Source: a bacterium
GTDB taxonomy: Bacteria > Bdellovibrionota_C > UBA2361 > OMII01
DNA length: 33,786 nucleotides
Direction: 5' to 3'
NCBI GenBank assembly: GCA_017853605.1
Contig: JAFMJG010000014.1
Span: forward strand, 1-33,786
In this document: piece by piece, positions 1 to 8,130 of the stretch
How the letters are laid out: each line of letters begins with the position of its first letter
Position numbering within the stretch: the stretch's first letter is position 1
Notes under the pieces: model-generated
The model's database searches: none
Seen by the model: the letters and a program-made list of their open reading frames with translations, nothing else
What the model was told of the DNA's origin: nothing
Program-made: the position numbers and the translations under genes

Positions 1-153
1 TCCGAGTTGCCCTCCCTCATCACGCGCAACTGCCTTACCCCAACACCGAAGACAAGCCGGGGAGCCTCGTATCGCCGCTGTTTGCGCTGCTGCTTCTGCC
101 CCCAATCCCCCGCCGAGTAGCTCCCCTATCAGCCCTCCGATATAGTGGGCGGC

Positions 154-861
154 ATGTCGCTCGAGCATCACCCTGAACCAGAGGCTACGTGCCCTACCTG
201 TGGCCGGGCAGCCGCCTACTGTGTGTGCGAGTTCATAACCCCGATCGCAACAAGGACTAAGCTCCTCATACTGCAGCACCCGCAAGAGCCTGGAGTGGAC
301 ATCGGCACCGTGCCGATCCTCAAGGCGTCGTTCCCCTCTTCTCTGATACGGACCGGGCTATCGTGGCCCAACCTCAAAAAGGTGCTCGGCCGCGAGGTTG
401 AGAATCAGCGCTGGGGAGTCCTCTACTTAGGAAGCGTCCACGTTGAGAATCTCCCCAAGGAGCGCTCCCTCTTTGTGGTGGACAAAAAAGGTGATCCGCG
501 AGCTGATCAGGAGCAGGCACTTCAGCGCCTCGAAGGGATCGTGGTTCTGGACGGCACATGGAGCCAGGCGAAGACGTTGTGGTGGCGCAACGCGTGGCTC
601 CTCAAGCTATCGAGGCTCGTTCTCCGGCCAGCCCGCCACTCTATCTACGACAAGGTGCGCAGGGAGCCCCGCAAGGGTTGCCTCTCAACTGTGGAGAGCG
701 TGGGCGAGGTGCTTTCACTCCTTGAGGGGCGCCCCGATATTCAGGAGGGCTTGGCCAAGCCTCTGCGTGAGCTAGTGGAGCGCCTCGCAAAGACCCGCCC
801 AAGAGGCTCCGGGCCTCAGCGGCGGCACCGCGGCGGGGCAAGGCGCCGTAGGCCGCAGTGA
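154..861 (+). CDS. DTW-domain tRNA-uridine aminocarboxypropyltransferase
   Basis: This looks like a 235-residue member of the DTW/TapT family, which transfers the 3-amino-3-carboxypropyl group of S-adenosylmethionine to uridine in tRNA. The N-terminus has the family's Cys cluster (C13, C16, C23, C25; CPTCGR then CVC), probably metal-binding. The signature motif appears as D-G-T-W at residues 133-136, followed by SQAKTLWWRN. A conserved RREPRKGCLSTVESV stretch follows, also usual for the family. The C-terminus ends in a very basic Arg/Gly-rich tail that could help bind RNA. An in-frame GTG at 145 would add three residues; I prefer the ATG at 154, though neither has a clear Shine-Dalgarno sequence. 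A TATAGT hexamer at 141-146 sits so close to the ATG that a leaderless transcript is possible. Family call is firm; the exact tRNA target is inferred. Confidence 0.85.
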   Translation: MSLEHHPEPEATCPTCGRAAAYCVCEFITPIATRTKLLILQHPQEPGVDIGTVPILKASFPSSLIRTGLSWPNLKKVLGREVENQRWGVLYLGSVHVENLPKERSLFVVDKKGDPRADQEQALQRLEGIVVLDGTWSQAKTLWWRNAWLLKLSRLVLRPARHSIYDKVRREPRKGCLSTVESVGEVLSLLEGRPDIQEGLAKPLRELVERLAKTRPRGSGPQRRHRGGARRRRPQ

Positions 862-878
862 TCGCCCTGCATGGGCCC

Positions 879-906
879 GAGGGTGCGCGCTCTCATGGAT
901 TTTTTT
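879..906 (+). terminator. Possible intrinsic terminator after the DTW gene
   Basis: A short stem (GAGGG pairing with CTCTC, one G-T wobble) at 879-894 is followed by five bases and then seven T residues at 900-906. The stem is weak, so this is tentative. The rest of 862-1126 shows no convincing gene. Confidence 0.35.
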
Positions 907-1126
907 ATCCGCTGACGTGACTAAGTACGGGATCCTCGCAGCAGATTCCAGGAACTTTGCGTTCCTGTCTCGGCGCCAGCTGATAGGCCCTTAGCTCGCA
1001 AGGTCCTGCGGTGGCTCACAGCACTTGCAGCCCCGCCGGTCGTGGCGATATGCGAGCCGTGGTACCATCAAGGTATCTCCGGGCGTACGCTGTCACCACC
1101 GTGAAGGCTGCTACTGAGGAGGCATT

Positions 1127-1552
1127 ATGGAGTTGCCGCACACCCAAAGGTACCTGCTCCCCCTGGTTCTGCTCGCCGCGTCGGCCGGCTGCCGCCCGTC
1201 GCTTCCCGCACCCAACATCACCACGCTGGAGTCGACTCCGAAGATCTCCTACCAGGAGCTGTGCACCTTGGTTCACTCAAAAGCCAGCTTCACCGTGGCT
1301 GGAGATACCCCTATGAATGGCTCCATAGAATGCACCCCTCAGGAGGCATCCGTCGTCATCTTTAACCGCGACGGCGTGCAGGTTCGGGCGATCCGCCTCT
1401 CTGAGTCAGGCGTCATCGTTGATGAAGTTTCATTCATCTCGCCGGACAACACTTCAACGCTTGAACTACTCGAGGAGCTGCGATCTGCCCTCGACACGGC
1501 TCACAGCTCCCCATTGCATGGCCGAGTGACGCTCGTGAACTCACTGCCGTGA
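1127..1552 (+). CDS. Putative lipoprotein, unknown function
   Basis: A 141-residue protein with a lipoprotein-type N-terminus: a short polar start, a hydrophobic stretch (LLPLVLLAASAG) and Cys22. The lipobox is slightly atypical because Ser is at -3. The ATG is well supported by a GAGGAGG Shine-Dalgarno sequence at 1116-1122. The mature part is mixed alpha/beta with two further Cys residues (ELCTL and IECTP) that could form a disulphide. I do not recognise a family. It lies between the DTW enzyme and the twin anchor-module proteins on the same strand; the 265-base gap upstream argues for its own promoter. Confidence 0.7.
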   Translation: MELPHTQRYLLPLVLLAASAGCRPSLPAPNITTLESTPKISYQELCTLVHSKASFTVAGDTPMNGSIECTPQEASVVIFNRDGVQVRAIRLSESGVIVDEVSFISPDNTSTLELLEELRSALDTAHSSPLHGRVTLVNSLP

Positions 1553-1772
1553 CCGGCTAGCGCCCCAGCGCCCACACGGAGCCTGCAAGTCGGCCCCGCC
1601 CTGCGCTATCTGATTCCTGAACAGCGCATCGCCTCTGAATTCAATCCAAAAAAAATTGCCTTGTGGCGAAGCCGGAGTAAGCTCCTTGATGGCGGGCGTT
1701 TTGCTGGGCAGAGAGGGCGTGATGCTGATCGCTCTCCTCACAAAGCCCCGGACTTTCCGTTGTGAGCGAGAG

Positions 1773-3488
1773 ATGAACTTTCCATTCTTAGGTCCGAGAC
1801 GAGCGCACAACGCCCCTCAAGGGGCCGCTGCTCCCTCGCCGGTAAATCAGCCGCAACCTGCCGCCCCCGACGACGAGCGGCCCGTCCAATTTCTTAAGCT
1901 CTACATCCACGTTCTGGCCGCATCGTGCCTCCTCGGGCCCCTGCTGAGCAGGAGGGATTCAGGCAGCAACATCCCTGCGCCTGAGAGCCCCAGCCGCCCT
2001 GAGCCGGCACTAACTGAGCGGGTTTCCCCCTTCGATAGCCTCATCCTGCCGCGCCCCCCTGCGCAAAAGGCGCCCGTCACAGGCTCAGCGGGCAGCGCCG
2101 GGGGCGCTCCCGAAACCGGCTCGGCTCGCCCCGGAACGAGTCCCGCTGATACGCCCGCCAGCGCAGCCCCTGTCAGCCAGGCACCCAAGCCCCCCGTGTC
2201 GGGCCCACTTCCTCCGGCGCACATGAACATCCCCGAGCGAGACACCCCTATGCCTCCTGGTCAGATCGCTGGCTCCGAGACGCGCGCCAACGAGCGGAGC
2301 AACCCGGGAGCTGCTGCCGCTGCGAAGGCCAGCCAGGCCGATGCTACGGTCCCTGAAACGAAGCCTCCGGCTGCACGACCGGCACCTTTGGTTGGAGACC
2401 AAAGGCAGGAGCCCCCGCCGAAACCCACAACGGTTTCCGCCACCGACGGCCCCTCTTCTGCGGCGCACACAAAGCCCTCCGAGAAGCCCCCTGCAACAGC
2501 AACGCCACCTGCCCCCTCAGCGGCGCCGGCCAGTGCTGACTATCAGCAGAGCGTGCCTGCGCCAACCCTGTGCCTTGCGGACCAGATCGAGTTCCTCGAT
2601 TGCCAGATCGAACACGCAAAATTAATGATCGAGCGTGTGGCTCACATCCGCCACGAGAGGGAGATGTTCGAGAAGCTCCTGCAGTGGCACGAAAGCCACA
2701 GGGAGCGCTTGCTGCTGAAGGCCTCCTCAGGCCAGGCTGCTGAGGCTGGCAAGCGCGCCGCCACGGAAGCAAAAGATGCCCCCAAGGAGCCGGTCATCAA
2801 GGCTCCCGAATCGGCCCTGCCGATCCCCGCCGAACGAAAGAGTGGCAGTGCGGCATCCGAGGGCGAGCCTGTAGTGAGCGCTGAGCCCAAGCCCCCTCCC
2901 CCTTCGCCCACTGGCGGACCAGCCAGCAACTCTGCGCCGCAAGGCTCAACAGCTGCCAGCCAAGAACCCGCGGCCAGCCAACCTCAGCGGTCGATCTATT
3001 CCCAGGTGATCGATCTCTCCTCCTATAAGATACAGGACTACGTCTACAACCAACCCGCAACGAGGAAGCCTATTGAGCAGGGCAAGTTCGGCCTGATGAC
3101 CCAATCTTCCGGCGGGGTGCTGCAGATGGTGGCGATAGGCCTCGATCAGGTCGGGAGGGACAACATTCCCGGTGAGGCCCGCGCCCGTATCACGATCACC
3201 ATGGGAGCCTCGTCGCGAATCTTTGACTTCGACCCGATCTACGTGCCCCGCCCGGATGCAATCAACACGGCCTCCATGCAGTACGCCTTCATCAGGGAAC
3301 CCGGACTCAAGGCCCTTGAGCTCGCCATACAGCAGAGGGGCAGCAACGCCATCCGGATCTTTGTGGAGAGGGATGAGAGCCGTGGATACTTCTCAAAGCC
3401 TGTGATCCGGCAAACCTACAAGTCAGGCGCTCACTTTGCTGAGACAGCGTCGGTCAAGCTGACCTTCGTGCGAAAGCGGGGCTACTGA
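1773..3488 (+). CDS. Membrane-anchored Pro/Ala-rich protein, unknown C-terminal domain
   Basis: A 571-residue protein. The N-terminus (MNFPFLGPRR, then PDDERPVQFLKL and a hydrophobic segment at about residues 38-55) closely resembles that of the next gene (MNLLFFRKPN, PDDEHPLPFLKL), which is why I start it at ATG 1773 and not at upstream in-frame codons from 1656. After the probable membrane helix comes SPFDSLILPRPPA, matched in the neighbour by DPLQALVLPKPAA. A long Pro/Ala/Ser-rich stretch follows, interrupted by a charged, probably coiled-coil segment at about residues 262-320. The last about 160 residues (from YSQVIDLSSYKIQDY) form a compact, conserved-looking domain that I do not recognise. 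Topology is probably cytoplasmic N-terminus, one helix and a periplasmic rod plus C-terminal domain. This resembles TonB-like or envelope-spanning adaptors in shape only; no function is assigned. Confidence 0.75.
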   Translation: MNFPFLGPRRAHNAPQGAAAPSPVNQPQPAAPDDERPVQFLKLYIHVLAASCLLGPLLSRRDSGSNIPAPESPSRPEPALTERVSPFDSLILPRPPAQKAPVTGSAGSAGGAPETGSARPGTSPADTPASAAPVSQAPKPPVSGPLPPAHMNIPERDTPMPPGQIAGSETRANERSNPGAAAAAKASQADATVPETKPPAARPAPLVGDQRQEPPPKPTTVSATDGPSSAAHTKPSEKPPATATPPAPSAAPASADYQQSVPAPTLCLADQIEFLDCQIEHAKLMIERVAHIRHEREMFEKLLQWHESHRERLLLKASSGQAAEAGKRAATEAKDAPKEPVIKAPESALPIPAERKSGSAASEGEPVVSAEPKPPPPSPTGGPASNSAPQGSTAASQEPAASQPQRSIYSQVIDLSSYKIQDYVYNQPATRKPIEQGKFGLMTQSSGGVLQMVAIGLDQVGRDNIPGEARARITITMGASSRIFDFDPIYVPRPDAINTASMQYAFIREPGLKALELAIQQRGSNAIRIFVERDESRGYFSKPVIRQTYKSGAHFAETASVKLTFVRKRGY

Positions 3489-3565
3489 GCCGACCCCGGG
3501 GCTGGACGCTGCGAGCTTCTGATTCCTGCGCGGACAAGCGCTCCGGATCCTGTGCGCAAAATTCA

Positions 3566-3593
3566 TTGAGTTGCTGCCGGGCGCAGCTACAAT
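3566..3593 (+). promoter_or_regulatory. Candidate sigma70 promoter for the Sel1-repeat gene
   Basis: TTGAGT at 3566-3571 (-35) and TACAAT at 3588-3593 (-10) are separated by 16 bases. Transcription would start near 3600, about 84 bases before the ATG at 3684. The match is good for a GC-rich genome, but it is unproven. Confidence 0.5.
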
Positions 3594-3683
3594 AAGGGCA
3601 GGCTGCGTGCTGAACACCCCGTTCTGTGGAGCGCTCCGTGCCGCTCCGCCATAGGCAGCCGCGTACGCGAGGCACTCAAAGGG

Positions 3684-5267
3684 ATGAACCTCCTATTTTT
3701 TCGCAAACCGAACTCCCCACAAAAAGCAGCGCCTGGCCCTGCTGCTGCGCCGTCCCCAGCGGCTGGCCCTGATGATGAACATCCCCTGCCCTTTCTAAAG
3801 CTCTCTGTGGGCGTGGTGCTCACCTCCGTTGCGCTCGGCTTGCTGGTCGGGCGCCGCAGCGAGGCCCCCGAGCGTAAGGAGAGCCTCTCTCCCCAGCCGT
3901 CATCGCCCCCGTCAGGCCTTGTGGCACGGGGCGACCCGCTCCAAGCGCTCGTGCTGCCGAAGCCCGCAGCCATTCCAGTTGCACCTGCTTTACAACCATC
4001 ACCGGCCCCAGCCAGCGCACCAGCGGCGAGGCCATTAGCCCCTCAGCAGGCGCGCCCGTCGAGCCCCGCCGCAGCGCAAGCCAAGAGCGCCCCGCCGCGT
4101 AAAGAGCCGCCTGCGGCGAGCCAACAGGTGCCCGTGCAGCCGAGCAAGCCCCCGCCGGCGACGGCAGCGCCCCCCGCCACTCCACTGCCCGCAGCAACGC
4201 CGGCCGCCGCTCGGCCAGGCGGTCTTCCGCTGAACATTGAGAAGCTCGAGGGCAACGAGCTCACGAGGTACCTCCGGGCTGCCGAGGCGGGGGACCTCAA
4301 GGCGCAGTACGGGCTCTTCTGCCACTACGAGAAGGCTGCAGACCGCAAAACAGCGATCTCTTGGCTCAACCGATCATCAGCGGGCGGCTTCCTCATCGCT
4401 GAGATTGAGCTGACCGATCAGCTCCTCAAGGTTGCGTCAAGCCATGCTGACCGAGCAGCCCTCTTCGGCCGCTTGATGAGCCAAGCGAAGCGCGGCCACA
4501 CACGGTCTCAGGTGCACGTCGGCAACATGCTTCGCTACGGCATACCGGAGCCCGGCCGTGAGGCTGAGGGGCACGCATGGCTGCGTCTCGCAGAATCGCG
4601 CAGCGATCCAGCCAAGCCCAGCCCCTGTCATCAGGCGCGAGAGCACCTGCTCTCCTCCCTCGGCACCGAGAAGGCAGGACAGCTCCTGCGCCGCGAGTGT
4701 GAACGGGGCAACACAACTGCCATGGTGGACCTCGCGCTGGAGCTTCAGGCGCGCAGGATCCCCCCTACTGACTCGCAGGAGCCGACATCGTTGCTGCTGC
4801 GGGCAGCGGAGCTTGGCGATGATCGGGCCGTGCTCCTCCTTGCCAAGCTTTCGGGTGCCGAGGCAGGAGCCCCAGGGCGCGAGGAGCTCCTGCGCCGCGC
4901 CGCACAGGCCGGAAATCCTGCGGCACAGGAGCAGCTTGCGGCAGTGCTTAGCTTGCGCCTCGCCGCCACAAACGATCGCCAGGCGAGCATTGAGCACTGT
5001 TTCTGGCTCTCTGCGGCCGCTCACCAAGGGAGCACCTTCGCGCTCTGCGGCCTGGCAGCGTACGAGGCGCGGCTCTCTGTTGAGGAGCGCAACGAGGTGT
5101 CGTCCCGGCTGGCGAAGTGGCTTGACGGCAGGAGCTGCGCACCCGACATGCAGACAGCATACTTTAATTGGCCTGTGCCGCCCCTGCCGGGGAGCAGCGC
5201 ACCCGCCGCCGGGGATGGAAAAGGGGGACCGCTCCCCTCGCAGCCATCCCGGAGCCGCTCCTCATAG
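3684..5267 (+). CDS. Membrane-anchored Pro/Ala-rich protein with Sel1-like repeats
   Basis: A 527-residue protein whose first about 110 residues parallel the preceding gene: MNLLFFRKPN, a PDDEHPLPFLKL motif, one hydrophobic segment (VGVVLTSVALGLLVG), then a DPLQALVLPKP motif and a Pro/Ala linker to about residue 180. Residues about 182-482 are Sel1-like (TPR-related) helical repeats, seen as AAEAGDLKAQYGLFCHY, AKRGHTRSQVHVGNMLRYG, AAELGDDRAVLLLAKLSG, AAQAGNPAAQEQLAAVL and AAHQGSTFALCGLAAYE. Such repeats mediate protein-protein contacts, often in the periplasm. A Pro/Ser/Gly-rich tail ends the protein. The shared module suggests that both proteins dock at the same membrane site or with the same partner. 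A separate promoter is likely upstream. The repeat call is firm; the role is unknown. Confidence 0.82.
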   Translation: MNLLFFRKPNSPQKAAPGPAAAPSPAAGPDDEHPLPFLKLSVGVVLTSVALGLLVGRRSEAPERKESLSPQPSSPPSGLVARGDPLQALVLPKPAAIPVAPALQPSPAPASAPAARPLAPQQARPSSPAAAQAKSAPPRKEPPAASQQVPVQPSKPPPATAAPPATPLPAATPAAARPGGLPLNIEKLEGNELTRYLRAAEAGDLKAQYGLFCHYEKAADRKTAISWLNRSSAGGFLIAEIELTDQLLKVASSHADRAALFGRLMSQAKRGHTRSQVHVGNMLRYGIPEPGREAEGHAWLRLAESRSDPAKPSPCHQAREHLLSSLGTEKAGQLLRRECERGNTTAMVDLALELQARRIPPTDSQEPTSLLLRAAELGDDRAVLLLAKLSGAEAGAPGREELLRRAAQAGNPAAQEQLAAVLSLRLAATNDRQASIEHCFWLSAAAHQGSTFALCGLAAYEARLSVEERNEVSSRLAKWLDGRSCAPDMQTAYFNWPVPPLPGSSAPAAGDGKGGPLPSQPSRSRSS

Positions 5268-5301
5268 CCATCAGGGGGCCGGCGCATTTCGCCGAAGCTT
5301 G

Positions 5302-6102
5302 CTACAGGCTGTTCTCGCGCGCGTAGCGATCCGCATCCTGCAGATCTTGCGGAGTGTCAACCTCGATACACGGCTCAACTGCCGCGCGGGGCACGATGTG
5401 CGCCTTGATGCCGATGCCGTGAGCGAGCGCACGCAGCTGCTCCAGCGCCTCACGCTGCTCGGTAAACGCCTTGGGGAGCGTTGCTATTCGGGTCAGGGTG
5501 GCACGGCGAAAGATGTACAGCCCCATGTGCTTGTAGCCGAGCGGGCTCTCTGCCGTGACGGAGCCCTCACCCGGAAAGTTTCTCCAGTGGGGGATAGGAG
5601 CGCGAGAGAAGTAGAGTGCCCGCCCCCCCTCGCCGAGAGCTATCTTTACCGCAGCCGCGCGCTCGAACTCCTCTCGTGAGGTGATGGGGGTTCCTATGGT
5701 CGCCATGCCGAACTCGGCGTCAGCCGTCGCCAGTGAATGAACAACACTATCGATCACCTCCGGGCTAACAAACGGCATGTCACCCTGCACGTTGGCGACC
5801 AGGTCGAATGAGCCTCCCTGAGACTCAAGGATCGCACAGGCCTCAGCAACCCGGTCGGTCCCCGTCTCGTGGCTCGCGCTCGTCATCACGCAACGCATGC
5901 CCTTCGACGCACACTCGTCAGCTATCTCGCTGTTGTTGGTGGCGACAACCAGCGATGTCAGCCGACGGCTCCGGGACGCCTGAAGCCACACGCGCTCCAC
6001 CAAAGTCCTCCCGTGGATGACCTTGAGGGGCTTATTGGGAAAGCGCGTGCTCTCCAGGCGAACGGGGATGACACCGAGACAGGTGTACGAGGCAGGACTC
6101 AT
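5302..6102 (-). CDS. kdsB: 3-deoxy-manno-octulosonate cytidylyltransferase (CMP-Kdo synthetase)
   Basis: KdsB activates Kdo with CTP to give CMP-Kdo, the donor for the inner core of LPS, in the cytoplasm. The 266-residue length fits the family. Recognisable motifs are the N-terminal nucleotide-binding signature VIPVRLESTRFPNKPL, the TGTDRVAEAC segment, the metal-binding region ANVQGDMPFV (usually NVQGDEPLI, so the usual Glu after the Asp is Met here), YFSRAPIPHWR, the KHMGLYIFR block and the C-terminal IEVDTPQDLQDADR. The ATG has a strong GGAGG about seven bases upstream. The start overlaps the stop of a 38-codon ORF by four bases (ATGA), so translation may be coupled. It points to a Gram-negative, Kdo-containing envelope. 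High confidence. Confidence 0.95.
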   Translation of the reverse strand: MSPASYTCLGVIPVRLESTRFPNKPLKVIHGRTLVERVWLQASRSRRLTSLVVATNNSEIADECASKGMRCVMTSASHETGTDRVAEACAILESQGGSFDLVANVQGDMPFVSPEVIDSVVHSLATADAEFGMATIGTPITSREEFERAAAVKIALGEGGRALYFSRAPIPHWRNFPGEGSVTAESPLGYKHMGLYIFRRATLTRIATLPKAFTEQREALEQLRALAHGIGIKAHIVPRAAVEPCIEVDTPQDLQDADRYARENSL

Positions 6103-6215
6103 GCGATCCTCCAGGAATCAAGCTCCGGCTTAGCCGATCTTGTCGCCCGAGATTTCGAAGGTCTGCGCGCGAGCGAGGCGGCGTACAGGCATACGACAAG
6201 GCTTTTGGCTTTCAT
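6099..6215 (-). CDS. Short upstream ORF overlapping kdsB (38 codons)
   Basis: An ATG with a strong AAAGGAG Shine-Dalgarno sequence opens a 38-codon frame that ends in TGA overlapping the kdsB ATG (ATGA). The peptide starts like a signal sequence (MKAKSLVVCLYAASLA) and continues with a basic, low-complexity tail. If the frame is shifted after residue 16, the downstream sequence reads AQTFEISGDKIG and stops, which looks more like the start of a secreted protein; it could therefore be a decayed gene, not a leader. A translational-coupling leader for kdsB is the alternative. Conservation is unknown. Confidence 0.4.
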   Translation of the reverse strand: MKAKSLVVCLYAASLARRPSKSRATRSAKPELDSWRIA

Positions 6216-6345
6216 GGAGAGTCTCCTTTGTTGTAACGACTCGGTTTTGCGAGCGAAAAATAGCCCGAAACAGGGTGGGTGGCAATCAAAACCACGCCGA
6301 ACGCGCCTTGCGCCAAAAGTCCTGATGCATGCCCTCTTGCGGCTA

Positions 6346-6363
6346 GGCGTGGCACAGCACGCC
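6346..6363 (-). terminator. Hairpin just after the cupin stop codon
   Basis: A perfect six-base stem (GGCGTG/CACGCC) with a six-base loop lies directly after the cupin stop. It is not followed by a T run, so it is only a weak terminator candidate. The rest of 6216-6345 is leader sequence for the kdsB unit with no clear promoter hexamers. Confidence 0.3.
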
Positions 6364-6840
6364 CTAACGCGCTTCCGGCGGAATAATCATCTGGGTGCCC
6401 GTCCTGCCGTGACCAACCTCTTGGTACTCGACGGCGTCCTGCTGCGCCACAAGGAAATGCGGCTGCCCTGCCGCAACCACGTACGAGTCGCCGGCTCCTG
6501 CCGTCTGCGCCCGCGAGGTATCCACCACGTCCCCAAAACCTACCGAGAGCTTCCCTGAAATTACGGTGGTCACCCGGTCATCGGGGTGGGTGTGAGGCGG
6601 AATCACACCCCCTGGCGCTAGGCGAACCCTAAGCACGTACAGCCCACTGCCGCCCTCCTCTCCGACGGCCCACGCCGACGAGAGAGAGGGAATCTGCGGT
6701 GGCGAGCGAAAGGAGAGTTCCTTCGCCCGGCTAATGCGGGGAGCTAGTGGCGCTTCTGCGCTCTCGGCTAAGAGCGTGCGGGCTCCCACAGCCAGGCCTA
6801 TCCCGAGAAACACGACGCTCCATGCTGCCACCCCCCTCAT
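6364..6840 (-). CDS. Secreted cupin-domain protein
   Basis: A 158-residue protein with an N-terminal signal peptide or membrane anchor (residues about 1-25) and a single cupin barrel. Cupin motif 1 is seen as PPHTHPDDRVTTVISGKLSVGFG: the two metal-binding His are present, while the usual Glu position carries Asp. Motif 2 is GDSYVVAAGQPHFLVA, with a third His. These residues would hold a divalent metal. Related small cupins have varied roles (sugar, amino-acid or quercetin chemistry), so no substrate is assigned. An AAAGGGGGC sequence precedes the ATG. The gene starts 27 bases after the lysyl oxidase stop on the same strand, so the two are probably co-transcribed and may act together outside the cytoplasm. 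Confidence 0.8.
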   Translation of the reverse strand: MRGVAAWSVVFLGIGLAVGARTLLAESAEAPLAPRISRAKELSFRSPPQIPSLSSAWAVGEEGGSGLYVLRVRLAPGGVIPPHTHPDDRVTTVISGKLSVGFGDVVDTSRAQTAGAGDSYVVAAGQPHFLVAQQDAVEYQEVGHGRTGTQMIIPPEAR

Positions 6841-6867
6841 GCGCCCCCTTTGTCGCTGATGCCTGCC

Positions 6868-8088
6868 CTACCTGCACATAATCGCGACCTTGCCCGGCCC
6901 AACACGGGAGCACCGCCCAACCCCCGCCTGCGCCCAGCAGGTGTCGTTGGTCGAGGTGTTCGGCGCACCGCTCCAGGAGGCCGAGAAGGATACGGTCGTG
7001 GGCAGCGGGGGAACGAGCGTGGGATCAAGCCGTCCCCGCAGGGTCACGAAGAGCGATCTTCCCCTCCTCTCCACAACTGCCGAGCGCACCCCAGCCGTTG
7101 AGTTCCCGTAGCACTGCGCATCGAGCTCTGAGTCGGAGCGAAACTCCCACTTCCCATCGCCCGTGCGCTTCCAGCCGTCCTGCGGGAAGCATCCGGTCCC
7201 CACCTTTCCCGGCGGAAGGCCCGAAAACCCTGGGAGAGCGTAGCGGGAGTCCAGAATAAGCTGCGGGATGAGGCCATCGTCGATCGGGTCAAAATCTTTA
7301 AGGCTAACGCTCGAGGGAAAATTGAGGACCGCTTCAGCCGTGAAGGGCCTCTTGCCCCCCAACGCCGGATCACCAGGCGCAACGGTGAGGGTGATGCGGC
7401 TTGGCGTGCGGCGACACACCTCAAAGTCGAAGGTCTGCACGTTGTTGTCGTAGGAGGCCTCGGTGATGGTGCGCAGCGGATTGAGCTCAACGCGCAGCGT
7501 GTACTTCCCTGGGCGCAGGCGAGTGATATCCACGTACTGACACCCCAGGCCGCTTGAATAGACGTCGGCACATCCCGCAGCGAGCTGGTTGCAGTTGCCC
7601 CCCGTTGGCGGAGTGACGCCCTCTTTGCACACCGAGTTGACGAGGCAGAACCCCTCCTTGTGCCCGCGAACTTCAACGGCATCTTGGCCGCGCTTCATTA
7701 CGGAGTAGGCAGAGAAATTTTTGAGGTGCGCGTGGTTGTGCCCCCCTGCCGGGCTGCATTCAAATATGGGATTTGCGCACACCGGCACGAAGTCTGTTTG
7801 GCAGTCCGGACAGCCCGGATCCCCGAGGCTGATCTCGCCGGGGCCGTCATTCCACGCTAAGTGGTCGAATGCGAGGAGGGTTCGGCCACTCACCGCTGAC
7901 GCGCACCCCTCAGCAACGTCACCCTCGCTCACTGTCCGGTTGACCTTGATAGTTATGTTGCTGATCTCTGGCCGCAGGTCTGGAGCCTCCTGGCTTTTTG
8001 CGGCAGGGCACCAAAGAGGCGCGATCGCCAGCGCGAGCGCCAGCAGAGATTTTTTTAAGTCGCAGGACTGTGGCGTACAAAGGGACAT
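6868..8088 (-). CDS. Secreted lysyl oxidase-like copper amine oxidase
   Basis: A 406-residue protein whose first half after the signal peptide matches the lysyl oxidase fold. Animal enzymes oxidatively deaminate primary amines such as peptidyl lysine, using copper and a Lys-Tyr quinone. Present here are the copper motif H117-N-H119-A-H121, the GHKEGFC segment with Lys144 and the CADVYSSGLGCQYVDIT block with Tyr177. Spacing (His121 to Lys144 23; Lys144 to Tyr177 33) is nearly the same as in human LOX. The LRPGKYTLRVELNP and ASYDNNV strands are also typical. Residues about 225-406 are an extra domain with several Cys that I do not recognise. The start at 8088 is chosen because GAGGAGG lies just upstream; an in-frame ATG at 8109 lacks this. 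Residues 1-33 look like a Sec signal. Probably in an operon with the cupin. The natural substrate is unknown. Confidence 0.88.
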   Translation of the reverse strand: MSLCTPQSCDLKKSLLALALAIAPLWCPAAKSQEAPDLRPEISNITIKVNRTVSEGDVAEGCASAVSGRTLLAFDHLAWNDGPGEISLGDPGCPDCQTDFVPVCANPIFECSPAGGHNHAHLKNFSAYSVMKRGQDAVEVRGHKEGFCLVNSVCKEGVTPPTGGNCNQLAAGCADVYSSGLGCQYVDITRLRPGKYTLRVELNPLRTITEASYDNNVQTFDFEVCRRTPSRITLTVAPGDPALGGKRPFTAEAVLNFPSSVSLKDFDPIDDGLIPQLILDSRYALPGFSGLPPGKVGTGCFPQDGWKRTGDGKWEFRSDSELDAQCYGNSTAGVRSAVVERRGRSLFVTLRGRLDPTLVPPLPTTVSFSASWSGAPNTSTNDTCWAQAGVGRCSRVGPGKVAIMCR

Positions 8089-8130
8089 GGTTCCTCCTCG
8101 ACGGGACAATAATTACCCCGCAGCCTCCCA

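Noticed and set aside
1-169. Minus-strand frame open from about 169 to the window start, with a Gly-rich hydrophobic stretch
   Set aside because: It overlaps the start of the DTW gene, has no ribosome site and its codon use is not like the neighbours. The end of a plus-strand gene here also cannot be shown.
1656-1772. N-terminal extension of the first anchor-module protein
   Set aside because: The extension has no counterpart in the paralog, which begins at the equivalent of ATG 1773.
6140-6325. Plus-strand ORF of 61 codons opposite the kdsB leader
   Set aside because: Arg-rich, no ribosome site, opposite a better minus-strand candidate; looks like chance.
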